Assembly: GCF_003149145.1 (NCBI RefSeq)
Contig: NZ_QGDQ01000009.1
Coordinates: 92,225 to 156,224, forward strand
DNA: 64,000 nt
Source of the DNA: Quadrisphaera granulorum
GTDB lineage: Bacteria; Actinomycetota; Actinomycetes; Actinomycetales; Quadrisphaeraceae
Direction of reading: 5' to 3'
Every line of letters starts with the position of its first letter. Positions within the stretch are counted from its first letter, which is position 1. Of the stretch, positions 48,592 through 58,945 are shown in pieces. The translations under genes were made by a program, and so were the position numbers. Below the pieces are notes generated by a model, which was not told the origin of the DNA, searched no databases, and saw only the letters and a list, made by a program, of their open reading frames with translations.

Positions 48592-50354
48592 GCGGCCGCT
48601 GAGCGGCCGCTGTCCACGATCACGACGGCGGCGGGCGGGCGGCCGTTGAAGCTGCTCGCCGTCACCGACGTGTACGCGCCCATGGTGGGGCTCACGACGA
48701 CGTCGCCCACCGCCAGGCGGGGCATCGGCCACGCGCGGGCGATGACGTCCAGGCCGCAGCAGGTCGGGCCGGCGACCGTCACGCTGTCGACCAGCGGGGC
48801 GCCGCCGAGCTCCGGCGCAGCCAGGAGCAGGGGTCTCACGTGCTCCGTGAGCACGTTGGACCAGCTGCCGTAGAGGCCGTCGTCGAGGTAGGCCCACGCA
48901 CCGTCCGGGCGCTCGGCCACGCTCACCACCCGGGTGACCGCCAGCCCCGCCTCGGCCACGACGGCGCGGCCCGGCTCGGCGATCACCGTCATCCGACCGT
49001 CGAGCGCGGCGAGCACCGGCCGCAGCGCCCTCGTGATGTGCGCGAGCGGGGTGGCGGGGGAGTCGTAGGACGCGGGGAACCCGCCGCCGATGTCGAGGAC
49101 GTCCAGGTGGATCCCGTGGCGTGACTCGACCTCGTCGACCAGCGCCAGCGTCGTGGTGAGGGCCCCCAGGAACGGCTCGACGGCGTTCATCTGGCTGCCC
49201 ACGTGGTAGCTGAAGCCCGCCACCGGCACGCCGTGATCGATGGCCATCGCGACCAGGCGCCGCGCGGTGGCCGGGTCGGCCCCGAACTTGCCGGACAGGT
49301 CGACGGCCGCCCGCGCGTCGCTGTGCGCCAGACGGACCAGGGCCCGGCAGCCCGCGGGCAGCGCTCGGAGCTTCAGCAGCTCGGTGGCGTTGTCGACGAC
49401 GAACAGCCGTACCCCCTGCGCGGCAGCGGCAGCGCGCTCCGCGGGCGTGGCGACCGGGTTGGTCCACAGCATCCGGTCTCCCGTGACGCCCAGCGTCGCG
49501 AGGAGCTCCGCCTCGGCGGTGCTCGCGACGTCGAAGCGCGCTCCCGCGTCGGCGAGCGCCGCCAGAACGTCCGGATGGTCCAGCGCCTTGACGGCGTAGT
49601 GCAGCTGCACCCCGGGCAGCTGCGCGCCCAGTTCTCGGTAGCTGGCGACGGCGACGGCGGGGTCCAGCACCAGCAGCGGGCTGCCGTGGCGCGCCACCAG
49701 AGCCTGCAGCCCGTGCGCTCCCCAGCGGTCGGCGAGCTCGCGGCGCCGCCGGGCACGCATCCCGCCGCCGCCGTCGTCGTCGAGGTCTTCCTCGGCCTCC
49801 AGCGGTGCTGGGGGCGCCAGGGACGCCAGGGGTACGGACCGCTCCGCCTGGACAGGCCCGGCCACGCGCTGGCGCCAGCCCAGCACCACCGTGGCCCGGT
49901 GCGCCAGCGCGGCGCAGCTGTAGAACGCGGCGTCCGCGATCACCTTGCCCACCAGCAGCGCGAAGACGGCCTGCGGAACGAGCAGCGTCGCCAGCCAGAT
50001 CAGCGTCGGTCGCGCCAGGGCGTCCAGGGCCTCGGCCGGGCCGTACTCGGCGGCCGCGAGGCGCAGGGACCGCAGCACCAGCGCGCGACCGCGGGCGCCT
50101 GCGCGGCGCTGCTCCAGCACGACCTGCCCCACGGCCACGCTGTAGAAGCCGAGGTTCTCGGCCACGGAGGCCGCCAGCGCCGCGCGCAGCGGCGAGCCGG
50201 TGGCTCCGAGCACCGCGGTGCCGGCGAGCAGCAGGAGCGTGGTGCCCGCCACCTCGCTCGGCAGGTACCGGCGCACCCAGAACGCGACGGGGCGCAGGTG
50301 CCGGAGCAGCCGGATCCCGGTGGACGGCGGTGTCGCGGATACCTGCTGGTGCAT
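48522..50354 (-). CDS. Fusion of membrane domain and group IV PLP decarboxylase
   Basis: The 610-residue protein starts at ATG 50354 behind AGGAG. Residues 20-160 form a membrane domain with two similar halves, each with two hydrophobic segments ending in a related motif (SVAENLGFYSVA and VIADAAFYSCAA). A linker with EEDLDDDGGGG precedes a full ornithine/diaminopimelate-decarboxylase-like domain: PLP Lys256 in HYAVKALDHP, YHVGSQM, DIGGGFPASYD, EPGRAVVAEAG and AGPTCCGLDVIAR. The catalytic part would decarboxylate a basic amino acid. The membrane fusion is unusual for the family. The C-terminal tail runs through an 11-bp tandem repeat and 70 bp into the hydrolase gene. Confidence 0.82.
   Translation of the reverse strand: MHQQVSATPPSTGIRLLRHLRPVAFWVRRYLPSEVAGTTLLLLAGTAVLGATGSPLRAALAASVAENLGFYSVAVGQVVLEQRRAGARGRALVLRSLRLAAAEYGPAEALDALARPTLIWLATLLVPQAVFALLVGKVIADAAFYSCAALAHRATVVLGWRQRVAGPVQAERSVPLASLAPPAPLEAEEDLDDDGGGGMRARRRRELADRWGAHGLQALVARHGSPLLVLDPAVAVASYRELGAQLPGVQLHYAVKALDHPDVLAALADAGARFDVASTAEAELLATLGVTGDRMLWTNPVATPAERAAAAAQGVRLFVVDNATELLKLRALPAGCRALVRLAHSDARAAVDLSGKFGADPATARRLVAMAIDHGVPVAGFSYHVGSQMNAVEPFLGALTTTLALVDEVESRHGIHLDVLDIGGGFPASYDSPATPLAHITRALRPVLAALDGRMTVIAEPGRAVVAEAGLAVTRVVSVAERPDGAWAYLDDGLYGSWSNVLTEHVRPLLLAAPELGGAPLVDSVTVAGPTCCGLDVIARAWPMPRLAVGDVVVSPTMGAYTSVTASSFNGRPPAAVVIVDSGRSAAAQRPSTKSIAVSRNCRDTGALKW
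48582..48612. repeat. Tandem 11-bp repeat
   Basis: CGGCCGCTGAG occurs twice in full and once as nine bases. It spans the hydrolase stop and codes part of the C-terminal tail (GRSAAAQRP) of the convergent gene. Since 11 is not a multiple of 3, copy changes would shift that frame. Confidence 0.75.
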
Positions 50355-50470
50355 GTGAGCTCCTGGCGCCGGGGGAAGGGCGCGGTCACTGTGGTGGGCG
50401 GAGCGTCCCCGGCGCATCGGGGCCAGCACCTACCTGGCCGGGTGGCCGGGTATCCAGCGGTGGCGCAGTG

Positions 50471-51046
50471 TCAGCGGTGGCGCACGGCCGAGACGACGAC
50501 GGCCACGGACGCCGCGAACGCGGCGCAGGCGGCGACCGCGCGGACGGCGAACCACTGCTCCCACTCCGTGCGGACCTCGCGCCAGTCCGCGGGCGGCGCG
50601 GACGGGTCCCAGGTCGCCATCTGCTGGTTCAGCGGGAGGTCGCCCCGCAGGATCGCCATCAGGACGACGACGAGCGCGGCCACGGCCGTTCCGGCCAGCA
50701 GGGCGGTCCTGCGCCGCCCGGAGACCGCAGCTGCCGCGGTCGTGAGGGCCATCACGATCAGCGTGGCCAGCAGCAGCGGCTTCATGAGGAGCGGGTAGGC
50801 CTCGTCCAGGGCGTGCTTGGTGAGCACGAAGGTGCTGGGGTCGAGCTGTCGCAGGGCCCGGACGAGCGGTCCGCCGCTGACGTGGACGCCAGCTACCAGA
50901 CCCGTTCCGGCGGTCCCGACGACGGCGAGGCCGGCCGCCAGCACGCCCGCCCGGGTGCGCACCGAGGAAGCCGGTGGGCCGCCTTGAGCCACGTTCGGTG
51001 GTGTCTTCGGTGAGGTCTCCGACGCAGTGCCCGTGGTAGCCCGCAT
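50471..51046 (-). CDS. DUF1772-type membrane protein
   Basis: The 191-residue protein has four membrane segments and the DUF1772 marker [19 protein letters not shown], followed by [15 protein letters not shown]. The domain occurs in anthrone-oxygenase-like and unknown membrane proteins. ATG 51046 lies behind AGGGGG. A large palindrome is 25 bp upstream, so expression is probably regulated. No regulator gene is adjacent in this window. Confidence 0.8.
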   Translation of the reverse strand: MRATTGTASETSPKTPPNVAQGGPPASSVRTRAGVLAAGLAVVGTAGTGLVAGVHVSGGPLVRALRQLDPSTFVLTKHALDEAYPLLMKPLLLATLIVMALTTAAAAVSGRRRTALLAGTAVAALVVVLMAILRGDLPLNQQMATWDPSAPPADWREVRTEWEQWFAVRAVAACAAFAASVAVVVSAVRHR

Positions 51047-51070
51047 GGTGCCCCCTGTGTGCGCTTCTTC

Positions 51071-51109
51071 GGATCCAGAGTCCTGTATCCGATACAGAAG
51101 TCTGGATCC
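51071..51109. promoter_or_regulatory. 39-bp nested palindrome upstream of the DUF1772 gene
   Basis: The arms are GGATCCAGA (51071-51079), CTGTATC (51083-51089), centre C (51090), GATACAG (51091-51097) and TCTGGATCC (51101-51109), fully symmetric except for two 3-bp steps. It looks like an operator for a TetR-type dimer, or for two dimers on one site. Confidence 0.65.
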
Positions 51110-51323
51110 GATGCGTACGGGGGGCAAGAGACCCGCGGCGAGCTGTCGACACCGAGCCACGGTCGGTCGGTGGGGCGCCGCGGCCATGGCCGGCCTCGAC
51201 GCGCCGGCCGCCGTCGTCGTCGTCCTGACCCCGAACGCCGCGAGTCGGACCGCCTGGGTCCCCGGGCTGCGCGTGCCTAGGATCGAGGGTCCGCCGACAG
51301 CCCAGCCGGAGAGGGTCCACGCC

Positions 51324-52754
<1,431 letters not shown>

Positions 52755-52900
52755 GGCGGTCCGGGTCGCAGCGGCCCCACGGGCCGCCCTCTGCTCCACA
52801 GGCCGCACCTGCCACGCGCGGCGCGTTCGGTGGAAGCTGTCCCGGGCCACGGCCTCGGACGGCTCCCATCGAACGGCTGACCGCGACACGCCGCCCGGCC

Positions 52901-52906
52901 TAGTCT
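52901..52906 (+). promoter_or_regulatory. -10 box of a probable leaderless transcript
   Basis: TAGTCT lies 7 nt before GTG 52914 of the PilZ gene. This spacing decides the start in favour of 52914 over GTG 52908. Confidence 0.5.
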
Positions 52907-52913
52907 GGTGGGC

Positions 52914-53570
52914 GTGTTGCTGACTCCCGACCAGGTGCCCCCGCTGGGTGGCCCCGTACGCCTCCTCCCGATCTCCGGGGGACCCGAGCAGCGGGGCACC
53001 CTGTCCGACTGGAGCACCAGCCCCGCTGGGCTGGTCGCTACCGCCGTCGTCACCCTCGACGACGCCGGGGCGGCCTCGCTCGCCGACGAGCCGGTGTGGG
53101 CGCACCTCCAGAGCGCCCGCGGCGCTGCCGTCGTGCTCGAGGCCGTCGCCGAAGGCACCGCCATCGCCGGCGAGCTCCTGCTCACAGGGGTGCTCGCCCT
53201 GGCCACCGAGCAGCAGCGCGCCGAGCCCCGAGCCGACATCGCGCGCCGCGCGCAGCTGCGCGGCCGGGTGGCCGCGGCCGCCCGCACCATCGACCTGTCG
53301 CGCACCGGTGCGCGCGTGGTGCTCGCCACCGACGCCGCGCTTGCCAACTTCGGCGCCTCCGCCGATGACCACGTGGAGCTCGTCGTCGAGGTCGACGCGC
53401 ACGAGACCGTCGTTGCCTCGGCCCGGGTGGTCCGCGTGGACGCTCAGCGCTCCGAGGTGGCACTGAGCTTCATCGACCTGCCCGACGCCGACGCCACCCG
53501 CATCGAGCGGGCCGTGCTCGGGCAGATCTCCAGCGACCGCGAGCAGGCCGGGGTCACCACCAGCTCCTGA
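52914..53570 (+). CDS. PilZ-domain (c-di-GMP-binding) protein
   Basis: The 218-residue protein has an N-terminal YcgR-like beta region and a C-terminal PilZ domain with the c-di-GMP motifs R112-xxx-R116 (RRAQLR) and D127-x-S129-xx-G132 (DLSRTG). The YcgR-like layout suggests it changes the activity of a partner on binding c-di-GMP. No motility or polysaccharide gene is nearby. The GTG at 52914 follows the TAGTCT box by 7 nt. Confidence 0.82.
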   Translation: MLLTPDQVPPLGGPVRLLPISGGPEQRGTLSDWSTSPAGLVATAVVTLDDAGAASLADEPVWAHLQSARGAAVVLEAVAEGTAIAGELLLTGVLALATEQQRAEPRADIARRAQLRGRVAAAARTIDLSRTGARVVLATDAALANFGASADDHVELVVEVDAHETVVASARVVRVDAQRSEVALSFIDLPDADATRIERAVLGQISSDREQAGVTTSS

Positions 53571-53601
53571 GGGGTTGCTGGCCGGCGTCGGCCGCCTCCC
53601 G

Positions 53602-53652
53602 CCTCCCTCCTTGAATGGCACGGGGTGGCCCCGTGCCACTCGAGGAGGGAGG
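53602..53652. terminator. Long hairpin after the PilZ gene
   Basis: Arms of about 24 bp (53602-53625 and 53629-53652) centred on GGCACGGGG-TGG-CCCCGTGCC, continued by CTCCCTCC/GGAGGGAG with a few mismatches. It is a strong terminator between convergent genes. Confidence 0.7.
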
Positions 53653-53715
53653 GGGCGAGGGCAGGACGGGGCGGCGGGACGGCGTGAGCGCGAAACGACG
53701 GCGGGCCCGGACGCA

Positions 53716-53752
53716 CCGAGCGCCGGCCTCCTCGAGGGAGACCGGCGCTCGG
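53716..53752 (-). terminator. Terminator after the dicarboxylate symporter gene
   Basis: The perfect 11-bp arms CCGAGCGCCGG (53716-53726) and CCGGCGCTCGG (53742-53752) have a 15-nt loop. It lies 19 bp beyond the symporter stop. Confidence 0.65.
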
Positions 53753-53770
53753 GCGTCGGGGTGGGGCGGT

Positions 53771-55216
53771 TCAGCGCTGGGCGCTGCCGACCAGGGGGCG
53801 GTCGCCCGAGAGGTCCAGGGCACCGTCACGCTCGGACGGGGCGTCCGGGCCGGCGGTCGGGGCGCCGTGGCCACCGTCGGCGGCCAGGGAGCTCTCGTCG
53901 AAGGGCAGGTCGCCGGCGAGGACGGCCTTGACGCGGTTCTTGTCGATCTCCTTGGTCCAGGTGCCCACCAGGACCGTGGCCACCGCGTTGCCGGCGAAGT
54001 TGGTGACGGCGCGGGCCTCGGACATGAACCGGTCGATGCCCACGATGAAGCCGACGCCGGGGACCAGGGCCGGAGCGTGGGCCTGGAGGCCGCCGGCCAG
54101 GGTGGCCAGGCCGGCGCCGGTGACACCGGCGGCGCCCTTGGAGGCGAGGATCATGAAGGCGAGCAGACCGATCTGCGCCGGGATCGACAGCGGGGTGCCC
54201 ATGGCGTCGGCGATGAAGATCGAGGCCATCGTCAGGTAGATCGCGGTGCCGTCGAGGTTGAACGAGTAACCGGTGGGGACGACGATCCCGACGACCGGAC
54301 GGGCCACGCCCAGGTGCTCCATCTTGGCGATGAGACGAGGCAGCGCGGTCTCGGAGGACGACGTGGAGACGATGAGCAGGAACTCGCGGCCGAGGTACTT
54401 CAGCAGGCTGAAGATGTTCAGGCCGGTGACGACCCGCAGGATCGTGCCGAGGATGACGAAGACGAAGACGGCGCAGGTCAGGTAGAAGGCGCCCATGAGG
54501 ATCGCGAGGGCCTTGAGGGCGTCGACGCCGGTGGCACCGACCACCGCGGCGATGGCGCCGAAGGCGCCGATCGGAGCCAGCCACATCACCCAGGCGAGGA
54601 TCTTGAAGACGAGCTTCTGCAGGTGGCCGACCAGGTCGAGCAGCGGCTTGCCGGCGTCGCCCATGGTCTGCAGCGCGAAGCCGACCACGAGGGCGACTGC
54701 GAGGACCTGCAGCACCTGCTCCTGCACGAGGGCGGAGAAGAGGGTGGTGGGGATGAGCCCGGTGACGAAGCCGATGAAGCCGGGGTGCTCAGCGGAGGCC
54801 TCGGCGGCCTTGGCGGCGGCGTCCTGGGCTGCCTTCGCGGAGGCGTCGGAGATGGTGAGCCCGTCGCCGGGGTGAATGATGTTGCCGACGACCAGGCCGA
54901 TGATCAGGGCGAGCGTGGACATCGCGAGGAAGTAGCCGAGGGCGATGCCGCCGACCTTGCCGACGGTGGCGGCCTTCCGGATGGAGCCGATGCCCAGGAC
55001 GATGGTGCAGAAGATGACCGGGCCGATCATCATCTTCACCAGTGAGATGAAGGCGTCACCGATGGGCTTCATGCCCTTGGCGGTCTCCGGGGCAGCCAGG
55101 CCGAGCACGATGCCGGCGGTCACCGCGACGATCACCGCGATGTACAGCCAGTGCGACTTGTCCTTGTGCTTCTGGGGGACGGTCCCGGCCGGGACCGCTG
55201 CTGCTGAGCTGCTCAT
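53771..55216 (-). CDS. DAACS-family dicarboxylate/amino-acid:cation symporter
   Basis: The 481-residue membrane protein of the DctA/GltP family has SLVKMMIGPVIFCTIVLGI, the Ser-rich hairpin VSTSSSETALPRL, and the substrate/Na motif YSFNLDGTAIYLTMA near residue 320. The likely substrates are succinate, malate and fumarate, or glutamate/aspartate. ATG 55216 is preceded by GGAGG at 9 bp. A divergent DcuS/DcuR-like two-component system 151 bp away suggests induction by external dicarboxylates. The last 35 residues are an acidic, unconserved tail. Confidence 0.93.
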   Translation of the reverse strand: MSSSAAAVPAGTVPQKHKDKSHWLYIAVIVAVTAGIVLGLAAPETAKGMKPIGDAFISLVKMMIGPVIFCTIVLGIGSIRKAATVGKVGGIALGYFLAMSTLALIIGLVVGNIIHPGDGLTISDASAKAAQDAAAKAAEASAEHPGFIGFVTGLIPTTLFSALVQEQVLQVLAVALVVGFALQTMGDAGKPLLDLVGHLQKLVFKILAWVMWLAPIGAFGAIAAVVGATGVDALKALAILMGAFYLTCAVFVFVILGTILRVVTGLNIFSLLKYLGREFLLIVSTSSSETALPRLIAKMEHLGVARPVVGIVVPTGYSFNLDGTAIYLTMASIFIADAMGTPLSIPAQIGLLAFMILASKGAAGVTGAGLATLAGGLQAHAPALVPGVGFIVGIDRFMSEARAVTNFAGNAVATVLVGTWTKEIDKNRVKAVLAGDLPFDESSLAADGGHGAPTAGPDAPSERDGALDLSGDRPLVGSAQR

Positions 55217-55367
55217 GATCAGCGCACCTCCACGTCGTCGTGTTCGGGGCTGCACCGCCCCGGGGTGTGTGCTGCGGGTCACAGCCCGCCTGGTTGAAGA
55301 GAGTGCGCTGCCGCCGCGCGGGTGTCGCGCTTGTGGTCGTTGTGTTCATGGGCCGTGAACTCCAGGC

Positions 55368-57125
55368 ATGCTTGCTGCTGTGCGCGTGACGGGGCCGTGG
55401 CGGAGGTCGACCTCGCTCGCCCGTGAACTGCTCGTGCTCCAGGTGGCGTTGCTGGTCGTGGTGATGCTCGCTGTCGCCGTCGTCGATGCGGTCCTGGACG
55501 TCAGGCGCGATGAGCAAGCCGCCGCTCAGCGGGTGCTGGGGGTTGCGGAGTCGCTGGCACTGAGCCCGACGGTGCAGGAGCTCGCCGTCGCTCCGGGCAC
55601 GGTGCAGAGCCGGTCCGCGGTGCTGCAGCCCTTCGTCGAGGCGGTCCGTTCCGAGACGCGCCTGTCCTTCATCACGGTCATGGCGCCCGACGGCACCCGG
55701 TGGACCCACCCGGACGCGGCGCAGATCGGCCGCACCTTCCTCGGGTCGCGCGAGCCGGCGTTGTCGGGTCAGCCGTTCACCGAGACCTACGCCGGCACGC
55801 TCGGTCCTTCGGTCCGCGCGGTGGTCCCGGTCTTCGCGTCGGCGGAGGCGACTGAGGCGAATGGCACGACTGGGGCGACTGGCCCGACTGATCAGGACGA
55901 CGACGGCGCCCGCCGCGTCGTGGGGCTCGTCGCCGTCGGCGTGACCACGGCCCAGCTCAACCAGGAGTTCCTGCGGAGCCTGCCGCTGCCGCTGGCGCTG
56001 CTGGCGGCGATGCTCGGGGTCTCGCTGGCGGGCAGCGCCCTCGTGTCGCGGCGCCTGCGCCGCCAGACCCACGGCATGGCCAGCGACGACATCGAGCGGT
56101 TGCGCTCCTCGCACGAGGCGGTGCTGCACTCGGTGCGCGAGGGGCTGCTCGTCGTCGACCCGGACGGGCGCGTCGGCGTGGCCAACGACGAGGCGCGCCG
56201 CCTGCTGGGGCTGGAGTCCGACCCCGTCGGCGTCCCCGTGGCCGAGCTGCCGATCGCGACGTCGGTGCGCGATGTGCTCGTGGAGGGCCGTGCCGCCACG
56301 GACGAGACCCATCTCACCGACGATCGCGTGCTCGTGGTGAGCCAGTCGCAGGTGGAGTGGACCGGCCGACGGCACGGCGCGGTGGTGACGCTGCGCGACA
56401 GGACGGAGCTGGAGGCCCTCACCGGGGAGCTGGACTCCACCCGCGCCCTGTCCGAGGCGCTGCGGTCGCAGGCCCACGAGGCCGCCAACCGGCTGCACAC
56501 GGTGGTGGTGCTCGTCGAGACGGGGCACCCCGATCGGGCCGTGGAGTACGCCGTGGAGCAGCTGGAGCTGTCCCAGCGCCTCACCGACAGCGTGCTGGAG
56601 AGCGTGGAGGAGCCCGTGGTCTCGGCGCTACTGCTCGGCAAGACCGCGCAGGCCGCCGAGCGTGCCGTCACCGTCCGCATCCACGAGGACAGCCACCTCC
56701 CGGCCGACCTCGTCACCGCGCCCGGCTCGTCACGTGACCTCGTGACGGTGCTCGGCAACCTCCTCGACAACGCCGTCGACGCCAGCGCAGCCCCCGAGCT
56801 GGGCGGCGGACCTCGCGACGTCAACGTGCTGCTCCGCCCCGACGGCGACGACCTGCTGGTCCGCGTGGACGACACCGGCCCCGGCCTGCCCCCCGAGCTG
56901 GTGGCCACCGCGTTCACGCGCGGTTGGTCCACCAAGGTCGCCACCTCGGTTGCGGGTCGCGGTCTGGGCCTGTCGCTGGTCGACCAGGTGGTCCGCCGCC
57001 GCGGCGGCACGGTCGAGGTGCTGGCCCGCAGCGACGTCGAGGGCATCGAGGGCATCCAGGACGACGACGGCGGTGTCTCGGGCACCCGCTTTGAGGTGCG
57101 GCTGCCGCTGGCCGGTCTGCGGTGA
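55368..57125 (+). CDS. Sensor histidine kinase, citrate/C4-dicarboxylate type
   Basis: The 585-residue kinase of the DcuS/CitA type has TM1 (about 20-42), a periplasmic PDC/PAS sensor (45-200) with SFITVMAPDGTRWTHPD and RAVVPVF, TM2 (203-224), a cytoplasmic PAS domain (250-330), phosphoacceptor His370 in SQAHEAANRLHTVV, and an HATPase with NLLDNAVDAS and GRGLGLSLVDQ. Between the sensor and TM2 is a non-conserved linker with DQDDDG. The end of the ATPase domain holds IQDDDGG; each is coded by a YCAGGACGACGACG copy. It overlaps the response regulator by GTGA. Confidence 0.92.
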   Translation: MLAAVRVTGPWRRSTSLARELLVLQVALLVVVMLAVAVVDAVLDVRRDEQAAAQRVLGVAESLALSPTVQELAVAPGTVQSRSAVLQPFVEAVRSETRLSFITVMAPDGTRWTHPDAAQIGRTFLGSREPALSGQPFTETYAGTLGPSVRAVVPVFASAEATEANGTTGATGPTDQDDDGARRVVGLVAVGVTTAQLNQEFLRSLPLPLALLAAMLGVSLAGSALVSRRLRRQTHGMASDDIERLRSSHEAVLHSVREGLLVVDPDGRVGVANDEARRLLGLESDPVGVPVAELPIATSVRDVLVEGRAATDETHLTDDRVLVVSQSQVEWTGRRHGAVVTLRDRTELEALTGELDSTRALSEALRSQAHEAANRLHTVVVLVETGHPDRAVEYAVEQLELSQRLTDSVLESVEEPVVSALLLGKTAQAAERAVTVRIHEDSHLPADLVTAPGSSRDLVTVLGNLLDNAVDASAAPELGGGPRDVNVLLRPDGDDLLVRVDDTGPGLPPELVATAFTRGWSTKVATSVAGRGLGLSLVDQVVRRRGGTVEVLARSDVEGIEGIQDDDGGVSGTRFEVRLPLAGLR

Positions 57126-57859
57126 GCGGCCCGGCGAACGCCCCCGCCCGCACGACCCGGGGGGTCCGCGTCCTCGTCGTGGAGGACGAGGCGCTCGTGG
57201 CCGCTGCCCACGCGCAGTACGTCGACGCGCTGGGCGGGTTCGAGCTCGCCGGCGCCGTCGGCACGGTCCGTGACGCGGTCTCCCAGCTCAAGGCGGCGGC
57301 GACCGCGGGGCGCCCTGTCGACCTGGTGCTCCTCGACCTGGACCTGCCCGACGGTCACGGCCTGGACCTCGTCCGCTCGTTGCGCGCGGCACGCTGGACC
57401 GGTGACGTCATCGCCGTGACCTCCACACGCGACCTCGCCGCGGTGCGTTCGGCGGTGTCGCTGGGCGTGGTGCAGTACCTGCTCAAGCCGTTCGCGCGGC
57501 GCTCCTTCGAGGACAAGCTCACCCGCTACCTCGACTACCGCGCCCAGCTCGCCGCCGACGGCAGCGGCCCGCTGGGACAGGACGACGTCGACAGGGCCTT
57601 CGCGGCGCTGCGCACGCCCGGCGAGGCGTCTTCCGCGCTGCCCTCGGGCCTGGTGGCCGAGACGGTCGACGCGGTGCGGCGTGCGGTGGCCGCGGCGCCG
57701 TCGTCGGCCTCGGAGGTGGCGGCCGCCTGCGGCACCTCGCGGGTCACGGCGCGCCGCTACCTCGAGCACCTCACCGAGGTCGGTGAGCTCGAGCGCCACC
57801 AGCGCTACGGCGGTACCGGCCGCCCCGAGGTGGAGTACCGCACCGCCCGCCGCCGCTGA
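57122..57859 (+). CDS. Response regulator, DcuR/CitB type
   Basis: The 245-residue protein has a receiver domain (15-140) with phospho-acceptor Asp72 in VLLDLDLPDGHG and Lys in YLLKPFARR. A linker and C-terminal helix-turn-helix (about 175-240) contain SEVAAACGTSRVTARRYLEHLTEVGELER. It is coupled to the kinase by GTGA. It probably activates the divergent symporter gene, by analogy with DcuSR and DctSR systems. Confidence 0.92.
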   Translation: MSGPANAPARTTRGVRVLVVEDEALVAAAHAQYVDALGGFELAGAVGTVRDAVSQLKAAATAGRPVDLVLLDLDLPDGHGLDLVRSLRAARWTGDVIAVTSTRDLAAVRSAVSLGVVQYLLKPFARRSFEDKLTRYLDYRAQLAADGSGPLGQDDVDRAFAALRTPGEASSALPSGLVAETVDAVRRAVAAAPSSASEVAAACGTSRVTARRYLEHLTEVGELERHQRYGGTGRPEVEYRTARRR

Positions 57860-57905
57860 GGTGCCGGTAGTGAGGGGCTGCGGCGGACCGGGGAGGGGAG
57901 CCCCG

Positions 57906-57917
57906 TGACGTCTGTCA
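57906..57917. promoter_or_regulatory. TGAC-N4-GTCA inverted repeat before the ABC exporter operon
   Basis: TGACGTCTGTCA, 60 bp before the ATPase start. The symmetry and size suit a LuxR-type response regulator such as the one encoded at the end of the operon. More TGACG words follow (57930, 57947, 57961). Confidence 0.4.
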
Positions 57918-57976
57918 TGGGCAGGTCGTGACGGCGGGCCCAGGGCTGACGACGCCGTCGTGACGATGCTCGTGCC

Positions 57977-58945
57977 ATGAGCACAGCGAGCATCGCGAGA
58001 ACCCCAGTCCCGGACCCGGGCACGGCCTCCGCTAGCGTCCCCGCGCTCGTGCTGCGCGGTCTGACGCAGCGGTTCGGGAACGTCACTGCCGTCGACGGAC
58101 TCGACCTCACGGTCCAGCCCGGAGAAGTCGTGGCCTTCCTCGGTCCCAACGGCGCCGGCAAGACCAGCACCCTCGACATGGTGCTGGGCCTGACCCGTCC
58201 CACCGCCGGCATGGTCCAGGTGTGCGGCACCACGCCCCGCGACGCCGTCGACCGCGGCTGGATCTCGGCGGTCATGCAGACCGGGGGGCTCCTCAAGGAC
58301 CTCACCGTCGCGGAGACGGTCGAGCTGACCGCAAGCCTGTTCGCCAGCCACCAGCCGCTGGACGCCGTCATGGAGCGCGCCGGCATCGCCGGGATCGCCG
58401 AACGGCGCGTTGGCAAGTGCTCCGGCGGCGAGCAGCAGCGGCTGCGGTTCGCGATGGCGCTGCTGTCGGACCCGCGCCTGCTGGTGCTCGACGAGCCGAC
58501 CACCGGCATGGACGTCGAGGGCCGCCGCGCATTCTGGGGCGCCATCCAGGCGGATGCCCAGAAGGGCCGCACGGTCATCTTCGCCACCCACTACCTGGAA
58601 GAAGCCGACGCCTACGCCGACCGCGTGGTGCTCGTCAGCCGCGGACGCGTGGTCGCCGACGGCACTGCCGCGCAGGTGCGGGCCATGTCGTCGGGGCGGA
58701 CCGTCCGCGCCACCTGGCCGGGAGCCACCCCCGCCGAGGTCGACCGGCTCGGCCTGCTGGACGGGGTGGAGTCCGTCTCGCTGACCGGCAGCACCGTCAC
58801 CGCGCACACCACCGACTCCGACGCGCTGGCCCGCCACCTGCTGACCGCCACGCCGTGCCGCGACCTCGAGGTCACCGCCCGCGGTCTGGAAGACACCTTC
58901 CTCGCCCTCACCCAACCCACGACGTTCCCGCAGGAGCAGCGATGA
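57977..58945 (+). CDS. ABC-2-type transporter ATPase
   Basis: The 322-residue ATPase has Walker A GPNGAGKT (56-63), Q-loop MQTGGLL, signature CSGGEQQR, Walker B LLVLDEPTTGMD and H-loop ATHYLEE. It belongs to the drug/lipid exporter (DrrA/YadG-like) group. The stop overlaps the permease start by ATGA. Downstream kinase and regulator genes in the same chain resemble DesK/DesR or LiaSR-type exporter loci. Confidence 0.93.
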   Translation: MSTASIARTPVPDPGTASASVPALVLRGLTQRFGNVTAVDGLDLTVQPGEVVAFLGPNGAGKTSTLDMVLGLTRPTAGMVQVCGTTPRDAVDRGWISAVMQTGGLLKDLTVAETVELTASLFASHQPLDAVMERAGIAGIAERRVGKCSGGEQQRLRFAMALLSDPRLLVLDEPTTGMDVEGRRAFWGAIQADAQKGRTVIFATHYLEEADAYADRVVLVSRGRVVADGTAAQVRAMSSGRTVRATWPGATPAEVDRLGLLDGVESVSLTGSTVTAHTTDSDALARHLLTATPCRDLEVTARGLEDTFLALTQPTTFPQEQR

